Assembly: GCF_039539345.1 (NCBI RefSeq)
Contig: NZ_BAABCY010000035.1
Location: 82,078 to 146,077 of the forward strand
Length of the DNA: 64,000 bases
Origin: Snuella lapsa
GTDB lineage: Bacteria; Bacteroidota; Bacteroidia; Flavobacteriales; Flavobacteriaceae
Direction: 5' to 3'
The notes below the pieces were generated by a model that had not been told where the DNA came from, did not search any database, and saw only the letters and a program-made list of their open reading frames with translations. Below are positions 7,690 through 17,415 of this stretch, piece after piece; the stretch's first letter is position 1; each line of letters opens with the position of its first letter. Position numbers and translations under genes: made by a program.

Positions 7690-9108
7690 TTACATTTTGA
7701 CAAGGCGTTTACTTGCAATTCTAATGTTATCGGCATAAAAATTAGCAATATATGTCCCTTGGCTTAAATGTTGAATGTCTAATTCTAGAGGAGATAGTGT
7801 GGTAAGGTTGAGGCTTTTTATTTTTTTACCATCTAAGCTCATGAGTTCTACCTTTAAGCTGATATTGCTTTGGCTCTCTAGTTTTATATAAGCAATTGTA
7901 TTAGTTGGATTTGGATATAATGCAATACTCAAATCATTGATTATACTACTTATTGAGGTTAGACCGAGAGAAGAATTATCAATATTCCAATGTATAACCT
8001 GTATGTGTGTTGTGTTGTGGTTATCTACCCTTAAAAGCGAAGTTGCATCGTGAACCACAACAGTTAGGTTGTTGATGCCGTTATTCAAATCGGACTCCAG
8101 AATACTTATCTCGTCGACATTTGTAGCGAATTCGTTTGAATTTAATGTCCATGTTGTTTCTAAAGTATTTGGGATGGTATGAATCAAATCCAATTGAAAA
8201 TCAATTGGGAAAGAAGGACTTTCAATAGATGCATTATTGGGGGAATAATCATCAATAGGTAAAATGAGGCTGTGTATTTTTTCAACAATCCCTTCTTTGC
8301 AAACGGAACAAAAAGACTGGTCTGTTTTTTCCATAATGCAATCTTGATGGGGCTTATACCAGTCTTTAGCTAAACCTTCATGATCATAGTACTGGTAAAT
8401 TCCAACACCGTTATCGTACAGCCAGTTTTTCCATTTTATTAAATCTGGGTCTGTTTCCTGTGTCATGTTGATAGCCTCACCTGCTAACAAGTCGCCAGGA
8501 TAATATTCGTCTTTTAGGTCGAATAGTGAATGCCCCAATTCATGCATGATAACATTGGTACCCCAATAGCCTGTATATGCCATAGGGAATTCACCTCCAC
8601 TACCACCGTAGTCATCAGAATTGACTAAAATTAATGCTTGGTCGTATGTTGGGAAATTATTAGCTAAAACAGTATTTATTTTTGCTTCTGTATTATTGGC
8701 ACTGTTGCCATCAATTTCATAGTACAATCGTCTATGTAAACCAAAGGAATCGTAAGTGGCATTAAAGTAGGTGTCGACATAAGTTGGTGTTAGTTCTGTT
8801 TCATCAATGTCTGTAGCTGTTGCGGGATGATCAGCACCACTTTCATTCGAGGGTATTTTTATTGCATATACATTAAAGTAATTGGCATATTCTGAAAATG
8901 GAGATTCATTAAACATACCGTTGGTGAAGCTAGTTGCATCTGTAATAAATTGTGTTAATTCACTCTCTTGATAGCCTTCACTTAAGATAACGAGGTTAAT
9001 TCGTTTATCATCATCTCCAGATATTTTAATAGCTTCCACATCGAAAGTTTGAGAAAAACCAAGTTGCAAATAAAGCAAAGAAAGAGCTATTATTGTTATT
9101 TGCTTCAT
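7690..9108 (-). CDS. Secreted M64 (IgA-type) metallopeptidase with T9SS sorting domain
   Basis: This 472-residue protein has a signal peptide (cleavage after about residue 19, LGFSQ). A family M64 metallopeptidase domain follows, with the zinc motif HELGH at residues 189-193 continuing into SLFDLKDEYYPGD, which is the M64 pattern. The last 85 residues, starting at LYPNPTNT and ending in KRLVKM, are a type A T9SS C-terminal domain, so it should be exported through the outer membrane and attached to the surface or released. M64 is named after an IgA protease; the real substrate here is unknown. Its start overlaps the upstream lipoprotein gene by 4 bp, so the two are translated together. Confidence 0.92.
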   Translation of the reverse strand: MKQITIIALSLLYLQLGFSQTFDVEAIKISGDDDKRINLVILSEGYQESELTQFITDATSFTNGMFNESPFSEYANYFNVYAIKIPSNESGADHPATATDIDETELTPTYVDTYFNATYDSFGLHRRLYYEIDGNSANNTEAKINTVLANNFPTYDQALILVNSDDYGGSGGEFPMAYTGYWGTNVIMHELGHSLFDLKDEYYPGDLLAGEAINMTQETDPDLIKWKNWLYDNGVGIYQYYDHEGLAKDWYKPHQDCIMEKTDQSFCSVCKEGIVEKIHSLILPIDDYSPNNASIESPSFPIDFQLDLIHTIPNTLETTWTLNSNEFATNVDEISILESDLNNGINNLTVVVHDATSLLRVDNHNTTHIQVIHWNIDNSSLGLTSISSIINDLSIALYPNPTNTIAYIKLESQSNISLKVELMSLDGKKIKSLNLTTLSPLELDIQHLSQGTYIANFYADNIRIASKRLVKM

Positions 9109-9614
9109 ATGGAGTCTAAGTTTGTGGTTATGAGCGTGTGCTCTTCCTTTTCTGATAAGGAAATCTCAGTAATTATGATGGATTTGGTACGAGGGTCAAT
9201 TTGTAAGCGTAATGAAAAAGGGGCTCTATTGAGTTCCTCTATTTTTCTCCCAAATGATTTGTCATCATTTAGATATTCTATTGATTTAATCAACGGGTTT
9301 TTTATAATAGTATAATGTAACTTGTTACCATTTTTGTCTAATTGAATACATTTTAAGTCGCCAGGCGCCCCTGTTTTAATATATTCTTCACTTTGTTTTT
9401 TAAGTTTGCCTTCGGTTACTATTTTATTAACAAACTGAACAGTTTTTGTGTCATCTGAATTTTTTTTAATGACATAGTTTAAAAAGATGAGCCTGGGAGG
9501 GAAGCTTGTATTATTAACATTAAGTATCGCATTTTGTTTTGAAGCACAAGCTATGGTTGATACTGCAATCAGTATCAAAATAATCTTGAATATAGACAAT
9601 ATACTGGTCTTCAA
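9105..9614 (-). CDS. Unrecognised lipoprotein upstream of the M64 peptidase
   Basis: I do not recognise this 169-residue protein. It has a hydrophobic N-terminus ending in STIACASK, a lipobox with Cys at about residue 23. The remainder is a small alternating beta-rich domain with several Lys/Asp-rich turns. The start codon is TTG at 9614; no ATG precedes the signal peptide and an upstream in-frame stop limits extension. It overlaps the M64 gene by 4 bp. A role as chaperone, inhibitor or surface anchor for that peptidase is a guess from position only. Confidence 0.75.
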   Translation of the reverse strand: MKTSILSIFKIILILIAVSTIACASKQNAILNVNNTSFPPRLIFLNYVIKKNSDDTKTVQFVNKIVTEGKLKKQSEEYIKTGAPGDLKCIQLDKNGNKLHYTIIKNPLIKSIEYLNDDKSFGRKIEELNRAPFSLRLQIDPRTKSIIITEISLSEKEEHTLITTNLDSI

Positions 9615-9671
9615 TTTGGGAATAATTTACTGCTTGGTAAAGTTAATAATAAAAGTATTCCTTTTTTGCCC

Positions 9672-9702
9672 CAAAAATAGAATAAACCTTAGGTTTCTTA
9701 AA
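9672..9702 (-). promoter_or_regulatory. Promoter with internal palindrome for lipoprotein-M64 operon
   Basis: On the minus strand TTTA (9702-9699), 19 bp, and TATTTTTG (9679-9672) form a near-consensus promoter. The spacer contains the perfect 13-bp palindrome AAACCTTAGGTTT (9684-9696), the usual position for a repressor site. Confidence 0.55.
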
Positions 9703-9743
9703 GGTTCTCATTGACAGCAATAATAATTACTAAAATATCCTGT

Positions 9744-12700
9744 TTAATCAAGACTGTTAACAATAATCCTTTTTCCTTGACTATGGCTACTAAATTCGGG
9801 AGCGTACATACTCTGGATGGAGGTTATTCCATTGCTCATATTGCCTGCATTGTTAACGCGCAGATCGTATTCGAATACAAAAATACCTTTAGGCAAGTAA
9901 TCGAAGAAGAAATTAGTAGCAGCATCCTTAGTACTTTCATAATACCCTAGACCATCTTGCCATTTGTATTGGGAAAGTACATTTACGGGCTCGAGGCCGC
10001 TGGCTCGCATATCCTTCATATGAACAAATTCCATGGATCTGTCATTTTGAAGTGTGATGCGAACAGTAATTAAGTCACCTATCTTCAAAGGAGTTTCTTT
10101 AGTAATTTCGGTAAGAGATTCCCCTTTGTCTGTATAGGTTTTGAGAAATAGTTCCTTATTGAGTTTTAACTGTGTTTCTGCAGTGCTTATTTTGTCTAGA
10201 TCTTCAAAATACTGCCAGTACAAGGCTCCCCAAGCAATACCATTTCCCTTTTTGGTAAGAGTTACAGTTCCCATATTGGGTTTGATTTCGGAAGTATTCC
10301 AGCTGGTTTTGTAATATCCGGTTCCAGCCTCAACTTTTACACTTTCCAGTTTTGATGGATCTATTTTTTGATCGCCAATTGTAACGTCAACCATTTCGGT
10401 TACATTTAGCCAGTCGCTGCCCTGAAGTAATAGCGCATAGATGGCATCTGTTGTGGCTTTCGTAGTTTTCCAGCGATTGGTTTGCTTATTCTTAAGCAGC
10501 CATATTTTTAGATTGTCTATAGTTTCCGTATTGTTTTCAATTTCTGAAAAGGTTTCAATCAATAGCGCTTGCGTTTCAATAGGTGCTTGATACCAGAACC
10601 AAGAACTGCTGTTCTCTTTCCAGTACATACCTAGTTCATCTGAAGTAATGCTCGTTTCTTTTAGGGATCTTAAAATTTTTGAAGCTGTTAGTTTGTCGTC
10701 CATTCTGTTTGTGATTAAGGCCATTAAACCTTTGGCGTATAATGAACGGGATAACCAATAATTTTGGATTTGTGAAAGGTAGTATTTTGAAATCTCCCTT
10801 ACTTCTTTCGATTTTTTTATTTTAGGGAAAAAACTGCGCATATATAGGTAATGCAGTTGTGTATAACTTAAATGGTCTTTGGTTAAATCTACTTTGGCGT
10901 TGTATTTCCTAATGTTTTTGTATTCCCTAACAAATTCGGCATCCAAGTAGTTGATAGCTTTTTCAATAATTTCAGACATAGTGTTGGCATTCGATGTAAC
11001 TCCTAGTTTAAGTAAATGTCCGTAACCTGTAATGATATGCTGGGTGATGTATCGGTTTTCCCTGCCTCCTTGAAACCAAGGCCAGGCGCCGGAAGCCATT
11101 TGATTGTTCTTTAATTTACGGAGGGCTGATTCTAGTTCGTTATGCATTTTATTCAGATCGAATAATAAGGCAATTCGTTTTTTCTGTTCTGTTTCGCTTT
11201 GCGCATCCCGTAACCAAGGGGTTTCCTGTATTAAAAGTTGTTTTAACTCCTGATTCTTCTCAAGGTTGCTAATTAATACATCTTGGGTGGCCCATTGCTT
11301 GAATACATCTTGAATTTTGGGATTGCTGTTTGCTATATGACTGGCAAGGGCATTGGCATAGTAACGTGAAAAGGTTTGCTCGTTACAGTCATACGGGTAT
11401 TCCATTAAATAGGGAAGTGCTTGTACTGCATGCCATGCTGGATTAGAAGTCATTTCCAGGGTAAGTTTATGGTGTTTAAGCGTTGATGAGGTATTGGTTT
11501 TGAGCTTGTCCAGAGTAAAGGTTCTGGCTTCATTGCTTTTTATCCACATGGGCAAGGTTTCGGTTACGAGCATGCGATTGGTAAGTACGGGTAAAATATT
11601 TTGCTCACCATCACTAAAATTACCTGACTTGGCAATTACTTTGTATTGCACTACTTGTATATTGTCTGGGATAGTTAATTGCCAGGCGATTTGGGTGTTG
11701 TCTTTTGCTGTAACTGAAAAGGTTTTGTTATTTGTAATATTTTTCAGTTTGGCATCTATAGGCTCACCAGAAAGCGCATCGAACAGCAGTAAAGTTGCAT
11801 GGCCAGACAGGGTTTTGTCTGTTAGGTTTGTAATTTTGGAACTAATGCTTATTTGATCTCCTTGACGTAAAAAACGCGGTGCATTAGGAATTACCATAAG
11901 CTCTTTTTGTGTAACTGTAGTTAGAGCTTTCATGCTGCTTTCTAAGGTTTTTGTATGGGCCAGTAATTGCAGTTTCCATTGGGTGAGTGCCTCGGGTGTA
12001 GTAAAGCTAAAACTAACATTGCCGTTTTCATCGGTGTGTAACTGTGGAAAGAAAAAAGCGGTCTCTTTCAGGTTTTTACGGATTTGAACATTGTTGAAGT
12101 CTGGTGTGTCTTTAATGTTTTTGCTATTTATGGAATCTTTAACTACTTCTATGCCAGTAACCTTTCCTGATAAAGGAAGTGAAGCATCTTCTTCCTCAAG
12201 AATAGCCTCAGCTTGTACAGAAGTGACAGCTCCCACTACTGTACTTTTTCGTTGTGCGCCATACCCAACAACGACAACTTCTTCAAGACTATGATTGTCT
12301 TCAACCAAAGAAATATTAAAATGGTTATTATTACCTACTTTAATTTCCTGCGTACTATAGCCTATATAGCTAATTTGAAGTTTGTCATTTTTATTGGCTT
12401 TAATAGAGAAGTTGCCATCAAAATCTGTTGTGGTTCCAGCGGTACTACCTATTACCAATACATTAACACCAGGAAAGGGGTTTCCATTTTCATCGTAAAT
12501 ACTACCTGAAACGTAGCCTTCTTTAATTTTGGAATCAAAGGTTGATTTAACATTTATTTTAAGGGAGTTTAAGTAACGCTTGTAAGTCCAATAATTATTG
12601 TTAAAGCTAAATCCAAACCAATTCAGTTCATCATACAGTTGTAGTGGATAGCTAAAAACAGGATGAAAGTCATACACTCTAAAACGATGTGTTCCGAAAC

Positions 12701-15700
12701 TTTGTCTGGCATTACTTCTATAATATGAATAGTAGATAGGTTTGTAAATGGGGTTAAAGTTCCAGTTGTGGAATTTGAATTGATCCAATGAGGCATCATA
12801 CATACTAGCTAATAGTTCTGCACTTACTTTATTTCCCTGAGGTCCTTTAATTTTAAAACGCCACGTTTCATCTTGACCGAGTTGCAATTTGTCACGAAAC
12901 GTTAGGGTTTCAATTTCTAATTCGGTTTTAGGGTGGGGCACGGAAATAGCTTGTGTGCCGGATTGAAAATCGTTAAATGCTGAAAAACTGTAATGGACGA
13001 CAAAGCCTCCAATATCTTGATTGGTAACAGGAACACTTATAGATTTCTTATTGTTGTTTAATTGAATAATATCTGTTTTTACGGTCTTACGATCTTTTTC
13101 AACGTTAACGGTAACAATTAAATTATCAGCAGCTGATGCAAGTGTTATTATCGCCGTATCACCGACTTTGTAATTTGATTTGTCGGTAGTGATACTAAAC
13201 AATTGCTGATCGGCTAAGGTTTCATCGGTGTTGGCGTAGAGTGTGGTTTTTATCTCATCTTTAACCTCTTGTCCAAAACGATCATTACTTTTAAGAGTTA
13301 TAATATATTTACCTGAAACCCATTTTTTGAGTTTACCTAATTTTATTTCTTTGGAATTCTTGGTGTCAAATTCAGTTTCAAAAACCAGATTGCCTTTTTC
13401 CCAGTTTTCGGGTTTGTGCTCGTTATTATAAGCATCGTGGGGGAATAGTTTTTTAAAGGTGTCTTTAGATATTTCCTGATAGTCGGGAGCTTGCCAGGGG
13501 CGCTGCCTCAATACTGTTTCAGGTCCTTTTAATTTGTATATTTTAACAGAACCTTTGGCTGGGACAAATTCGCCGTTAAGATTTTTGGTGTCTATGCTTA
13601 GGGTATGATCCTTTTTTGTTTTGTCTAGTACACTATCTACAGATAGTGCTGCAACTAGAGTATGATAGCCAACTTTAACAATAGTCGTGGTGCTTCTCGT
13701 CTCTCCATTAAGATCGGTAACGTTGGCTGTAATCTCATAATTAAAAATCGGCAGGCTGCTTTTGTCGACACTTTGGTCGGGAAGGGCTTTAAATTTAATT
13801 TCATATTCCCCTTTATTGTTGGTTGTTGTTTCTCCATGGCTTATTTCCTGTGGTTCACTGGAAAACCAAGGGCAATTCCAAAAATACCATCGGGGATATT
13901 GTACTTTTCTGTGCACACGATATACTACTTTGGCATTGGTAATCGTGCTACCTGCATAAGCTAAGGCGCTACCCTTTACGGTGACTGTATCGTTTGCTTT
14001 AAAGGTTTCGGTTACTTGATCGAATTTTGTTTCAAATTTAGGGCGCTTGTATTCCTCAACAGAGAAATAATGGCGATCACGTATGGTGCCTCTGGTTGCA
14101 TAGATTTCAATGTAGTATTGCCCATTTAGCCCGGTGTTGGGAAGTATGAATTCACCAGCAACAGAACCATATTCGTTTGACTCAAAATCAAGTTCAGAAA
14201 TCATTTCCCCGTTAGCATTGTATAGGGAGGTAAAAATGGTTTCGTTTAAAACAGGACTGGATCTTTCTTTATCCTTTTTTATGATAATCCCCTTAAAATA
14301 TACGGTTTGACCAGGGCGGTAAATACTCCTGTCTGTAAATAAAAAGCTTTTATAGGAGGTTTTTTCTTTAGGCGTATTGTAATATGGGTTTACATAAAAG
14401 TTGCCAAAATAGGCAACGTCTTTTCCATGGTTTACTTTAGCCGCGATGTTGTACCTGTCCTTATTTTTTACGATTTTAATCTCTCCATTGTTATTTGTGG
14501 TGAAATTTTCATATTGAGTACTTCTGCTATTGTTTTCCTTGAAACTTAGTTCAACCAGAGCATTTTTTATTGGAGCCCCATTATTTCTATCAATTATTTG
14601 GAAGATCTTATGTCTTCTGTTTTCGAATTCAACTAAAGCTAGGTTAGTAACCTGAATATTACTAAAAGCAAAGGATTCTTCATTATTTTTAATAGTTGTA
14701 AGGATCAAGTATATACCATTGTTAAGTTTTGGTATTACAATTTCGGTAGTATGGCTCTGGAAGTCATTTTCGTTGCGAAGCTTACTGTACCATTGGGTTG
14801 TAGCTTCCAATTTTTTTATAAAGGCCAATTGCTCATCTTTTCTATAGATTTTATTGAATTTTTCAAATTCCTTTTTACTTATGTTAAAAACTGTAAAGTT
14901 TAGTGAGTCTAAATTTTTATACCTTACCAACAAACGTCCGTGTTGTTGAACGGGAAGAAAGGCTTCTGTAGTAATTTGAACAGTTTGCTGTCCGATTTGC
15001 TGTTTTAAAATAGCGCATTTTTCGGCTGCCCTGCTCTTAGGAAATTTTGAAATAACAGTATTACAAATATCATAGGCTTCTTTAGCCTTCCATCGAAGGG
15101 TTTCATTCGTTTGGGGATTGTATTCCTGACTTTTGCCAAAATATAAAGATGCGATTTCAAAATTGTATAACCCTGAGGCTTCATGCTGTTTTATATTTTG
15201 AGCTTCTGCTTTGAGCGTTTCTGTTAAAATGGTCCCACTATTCTTAAATGTAGCATGCTCCTTTACAAATTTTAAGCGTTCAATATTAATTTCGGTCAGA
15301 CCAAAAAGTGATGTGTCTTTTAAATGGAATTTTATAAGGTTTTGATAGATTTTTAAAGCATGTAATTGAAGGGAAGTTGTATCTTTAGAATTGATAGTTA
15401 ACAAGGAAAATGTCTTGGAATCGCCTAATAGATCGGGGTTGTCAATTTCAAATTTATAGGCGGGCTTTGTAATACTGTTTTCGTTGGTTTTATAGAATTC
15501 TAAGGCATTATGACTTAAAAAATCGTAAAGTGTTGGTCTATAAATTTTAGAGTCCTTTTGGGTTTCGAGTATAGCATCGTAGGTCTCTAAAGGTTCTAAT
15601 TGAAGTAAAAGCCCGTTTTGTAATGCGTTTTGGTAATGCCTATGGATGGTTTCAAATAATGTTTGCAGATCCCAGGTTCTAAAATCGTCTGTAGTTGTTT

Positions 15701-16088
15701 CAATTTTGGTGCGGTTATAGAATTTCCATCTATTTTGTTTAAAATATTGCCAGTATAAGTTGGCAAGTAAATTTTCCAGAATATTTTTTTGGGGGAAGTT
15801 GCTTTTGGCTATTTCAGCTTTGAAATCCTCTATAATGTTTAGTTGTGCCTCTTCTTCTAAAACTAATGCAAACTTACTTTTATACAGCATTACTTTTATT
15901 TGTTGCGGCGCATTATTGTCTTGTGTTGCCTGTTTTGAAATATTGGTAACTATTTTTAATGCCGATTTAGGCAATCCGTCCATTTCAAATTGTTCTACCT
16001 GTTCCCATAGTTTTTTGTAGTCCGGTGTTTGGGCATGGGAAACATTGGTAATAAGAATAATAGCTAGTATGGGTAGTAAGTGTTTCAT
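9744..16088 (-). CDS. Alpha-2-macroglobulin with embedded SusC-like N-terminal module
   Basis: A 2114-residue secreted protein with a signal peptide (residues 1-19). In order: an N-terminal helical region, MG2 near 585 (TDRSIYRPGQTVYFKG), the bait-region domain at about 960-1105, a carboxypeptidase-D-like regulatory domain followed by the SusC-type sequence EEVVVVGYGAQRKS (about 1185-1310), the A2M domain from about 1345 (ETAFFFPQLHTDENG), and the thioester domain with C1568-N-E-Q1571, then a C-terminal receptor-like domain. The CxEQ motif means a reactive thioester able to bind attacking proteases is probably present. The SusC-like module is not part of the standard family and sits where the protease-sensitive bait would be. 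No lipobox is visible, so it is predicted periplasmic or surface-associated. Confidence 0.92.
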   Translation of the reverse strand: MKHLLPILAIILITNVSHAQTPDYKKLWEQVEQFEMDGLPKSALKIVTNISKQATQDNNAPQQIKVMLYKSKFALVLEEEAQLNIIEDFKAEIAKSNFPQKNILENLLANLYWQYFKQNRWKFYNRTKIETTTDDFRTWDLQTLFETIHRHYQNALQNGLLLQLEPLETYDAILETQKDSKIYRPTLYDFLSHNALEFYKTNENSITKPAYKFEIDNPDLLGDSKTFSLLTINSKDTTSLQLHALKIYQNLIKFHLKDTSLFGLTEINIERLKFVKEHATFKNSGTILTETLKAEAQNIKQHEASGLYNFEIASLYFGKSQEYNPQTNETLRWKAKEAYDICNTVISKFPKSRAAEKCAILKQQIGQQTVQITTEAFLPVQQHGRLLVRYKNLDSLNFTVFNISKKEFEKFNKIYRKDEQLAFIKKLEATTQWYSKLRNENDFQSHTTEIVIPKLNNGIYLILTTIKNNEESFAFSNIQVTNLALVEFENRRHKIFQIIDRNNGAPIKNALVELSFKENNSRSTQYENFTTNNNGEIKIVKNKDRYNIAAKVNHGKDVAYFGNFYVNPYYNTPKEKTSYKSFLFTDRSIYRPGQTVYFKGIIIKKDKERSSPVLNETIFTSLYNANGEMISELDFESNEYGSVAGEFILPNTGLNGQYYIEIYATRGTIRDRHYFSVEEYKRPKFETKFDQVTETFKANDTVTVKGSALAYAGSTITNAKVVYRVHRKVQYPRWYFWNCPWFSSEPQEISHGETTTNNKGEYEIKFKALPDQSVDKSSLPIFNYEITANVTDLNGETRSTTTIVKVGYHTLVAALSVDSVLDKTKKDHTLSIDTKNLNGEFVPAKGSVKIYKLKGPETVLRQRPWQAPDYQEISKDTFKKLFPHDAYNNEHKPENWEKGNLVFETEFDTKNSKEIKLGKLKKWVSGKYIITLKSNDRFGQEVKDEIKTTLYANTDETLADQQLFSITTDKSNYKVGDTAIITLASAADNLIVTVNVEKDRKTVKTDIIQLNNNKKSISVPVTNQDIGGFVVHYSFSAFNDFQSGTQAISVPHPKTELEIETLTFRDKLQLGQDETWRFKIKGPQGNKVSAELLASMYDASLDQFKFHNWNFNPIYKPIYYSYYRSNARQSFGTHRFRVYDFHPVFSYPLQLYDELNWFGFSFNNNYWTYKRYLNSLKINVKSTFDSKIKEGYVSGSIYDENGNPFPGVNVLVIGSTAGTTTDFDGNFSIKANKNDKLQISYIGYSTQEIKVGNNNHFNISLVEDNHSLEEVVVVGYGAQRKSTVVGAVTSVQAEAILEEEDASLPLSGKVTGIEVVKDSINSKNIKDTPDFNNVQIRKNLKETAFFFPQLHTDENGNVSFSFTTPEALTQWKLQLLAHTKTLESSMKALTTVTQKELMVIPNAPRFLRQGDQISISSKITNLTDKTLSGHATLLLFDALSGEPIDAKLKNITNNKTFSVTAKDNTQIAWQLTIPDNIQVVQYKVIAKSGNFSDGEQNILPVLTNRMLVTETLPMWIKSNEARTFTLDKLKTNTSSTLKHHKLTLEMTSNPAWHAVQALPYLMEYPYDCNEQTFSRYYANALASHIANSNPKIQDVFKQWATQDVLISNLEKNQELKQLLIQETPWLRDAQSETEQKKRIALLFDLNKMHNELESALRKLKNNQMASGAWPWFQGGRENRYITQHIITGYGHLLKLGVTSNANTMSEIIEKAINYLDAEFVREYKNIRKYNAKVDLTKDHLSYTQLHYLYMRSFFPKIKKSKEVREISKYYLSQIQNYWLSRSLYAKGLMALITNRMDDKLTASKILRSLKETSITSDELGMYWKENSSSWFWYQAPIETQALLIETFSEIENNTETIDNLKIWLLKNKQTNRWKTTKATTDAIYALLLQGSDWLNVTEMVDVTIGDQKIDPSKLESVKVEAGTGYYKTSWNTSEIKPNMGTVTLTKKGNGIAWGALYWQYFEDLDKISTAETQLKLNKELFLKTYTDKGESLTEITKETPLKIGDLITVRITLQNDRSMEFVHMKDMRASGLEPVNVLSQYKWQDGLGYYESTKDAATNFFFDYLPKGIFVFEYDLRVNNAGNMSNGITSIQSMYAPEFSSHSQGKRIIVNSLD

Positions 16089-16227
16089 ATGAGATGATCG
16101 TATTATTGGTTTATGCTATTCAAAAGCCATTCCAAAATACGATAAATGTGCGATAAGTTTTATTCGGTGATCGAGATTTTAATGCTCAAGGTTCTTCTAT
16201 TGGAGTTAAAAGGTTTTCTGAATATGA

Positions 16228-16248
16228 CTCTTAGGTTTGACCTAAGAG
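16228..16248. promoter_or_regulatory. Perfect inverted repeat between A2M and TPR genes
   Basis: CTCTTAGGT-TTG-ACCTAAGAG is a 9-bp perfect inverted repeat in the 258-bp divergent spacer. It contains CTTAGGTTT, the same 9-mer as half of the palindrome in the lipoprotein-M64 promoter. No T-tract follows, so an operator is more likely than a terminator. Confidence 0.45.
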
Positions 16249-16346
16249 ATTGTTTGCATTTGGTAAATCTAAGTTGGAATGGTTATAGTTTGAATGTATT
16301 AATTTGTAGAATGAAAGTTTAATTTTGTAGTTTCGACGTAATCATT

Positions 16347-17303
16347 ATGAGTAAATTTTTCTACTTCTTTTTATTGCCTATTGCGCTTTTGGGACAGACA
16401 GAGTTTAATACGGTCGATTTGCTGTTTCAAAAAAAGCAATTTGTTGATGCAGAAATTGAGCTGAAAAAGATTTTGAAGAACGATCCAAATAATTTAGAAA
16501 CAATTGAATTATTAGGAGATGCTTATGGATATCAAAAAAAGTGGGATGAGGCAATAGTACAGTATAAGCGCTTGGTTGGTGTCAAACCAAGCGAGGCAAA
16601 TTATCATTATAAGTACGGAGGCGTTTTGGGAATGAAAGCTCTTGCCGTTAGTAAGTTACAGGCTTTAGGTATTATAGGCGATGTAAAAGCAGCATTTTTA
16701 AAAGCGGCCGAGCTTGACAAAAATCATATCGATACCCGTTGGGCTCTTGTGGAATTGTATATGCAGTTACCCGGTATATTGGGAGGCAGTAAAAAGAAAT
16801 CGCTTGAATATGCCAATGAACTGGAAGCATTATCAAAGGTTGACGGTTACCTAGCAAAAGGGTATATCTATGAGTATGATAATGAGCCCGAATTAGCCGA
16901 AACCTATTATAAAAGGGCAATACGCGTTGGAGGTTCTTTAACTTGTTTCAATAAACTTATTCGTTTTTACGAAAAAAACGAATTGCCCGATAGAGCGATA
17001 AAAACGATTGAAGATGCTCAGAAAAGGCATCAGCGTAATACATTACATTATCAAATAGGTAAGGTGTCAGCCGAATATAAAGTTGAGTTACAAAAGGGCG
17101 AGCGGTGTTTGCATACATATCTTGATAACTATACCATTGCAGATGGTGTTCCCAAAGCTTGGGCTTATTATAGGTTGGCACAGATACATAAACACAAGAA
17201 AAATAAACCAAAGGCAATAAAATACATTGATTTGGCACTAGCCGAACTTCCCGAAGAATCTCCTTTTATAGAAGAAAAAGAAAATATTTTAAAGCTTGAT
17301 TAA
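16347..17303 (+). CDS. TPR-repeat protein, exported
   Basis: This 318-residue protein has a short signal peptide (MSKFFYFFLLPIALLGQ) and tetratricopeptide repeats over most of its length. Clear repeats begin at FQKKQFVDAEIELKKILKNDPNN and at AYGYQKKWDEAIVQYKRLVGVKPSEA, and further ones near residues 165-200 and 265-300. It should be a periplasmic protein-binding scaffold; the partner is unknown. The mature protein is short and Lys-rich. It is divergent from the macroglobulin gene, so they share a control region. Confidence 0.85.
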   Translation: MSKFFYFFLLPIALLGQTEFNTVDLLFQKKQFVDAEIELKKILKNDPNNLETIELLGDAYGYQKKWDEAIVQYKRLVGVKPSEANYHYKYGGVLGMKALAVSKLQALGIIGDVKAAFLKAAELDKNHIDTRWALVELYMQLPGILGGSKKKSLEYANELEALSKVDGYLAKGYIYEYDNEPELAETYYKRAIRVGGSLTCFNKLIRFYEKNELPDRAIKTIEDAQKRHQRNTLHYQIGKVSAEYKVELQKGERCLHTYLDNYTIADGVPKAWAYYRLAQIHKHKKNKPKAIKYIDLALAELPEESPFIEEKENILKLD

Positions 17304-17361
17304 TGTTTAGGGTGTCCAATAGGTCACAAATACATGAGGTGTTCATAATAGTCCAAAAACA

Positions 17362-17393
17362 TTCGTGTATTATTTGTGAAAAAAGTATATTTG
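17362..17393 (+). promoter_or_regulatory. mpl promoter
   Basis: TTCG, 20 bp and TATATTTG (17386-17393) form a Bacteroidota promoter with one mismatch in the -33 box. The ATG of mpl is at 17416, giving a leader of about 15 nt. Confidence 0.55.
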
Positions 17394-17415
17394 GTTTTTC
17401 TTCAAAAAACAATAC

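Noticed and set aside
12213..12509. Plus-strand frame inside the macroglobulin gene
   Set aside because: It is the shadow of the minus-strand coding sequence; its composition follows the real gene.
16228..16248. Reading the inverted repeat as a terminator
   Set aside because: No U-tract follows on either strand and the two genes beside it are divergent.
16089..16346. Search for a gene in the A2M/TPR spacer
   Set aside because: No frame with a start and coding character; only the inverted repeat stands out.
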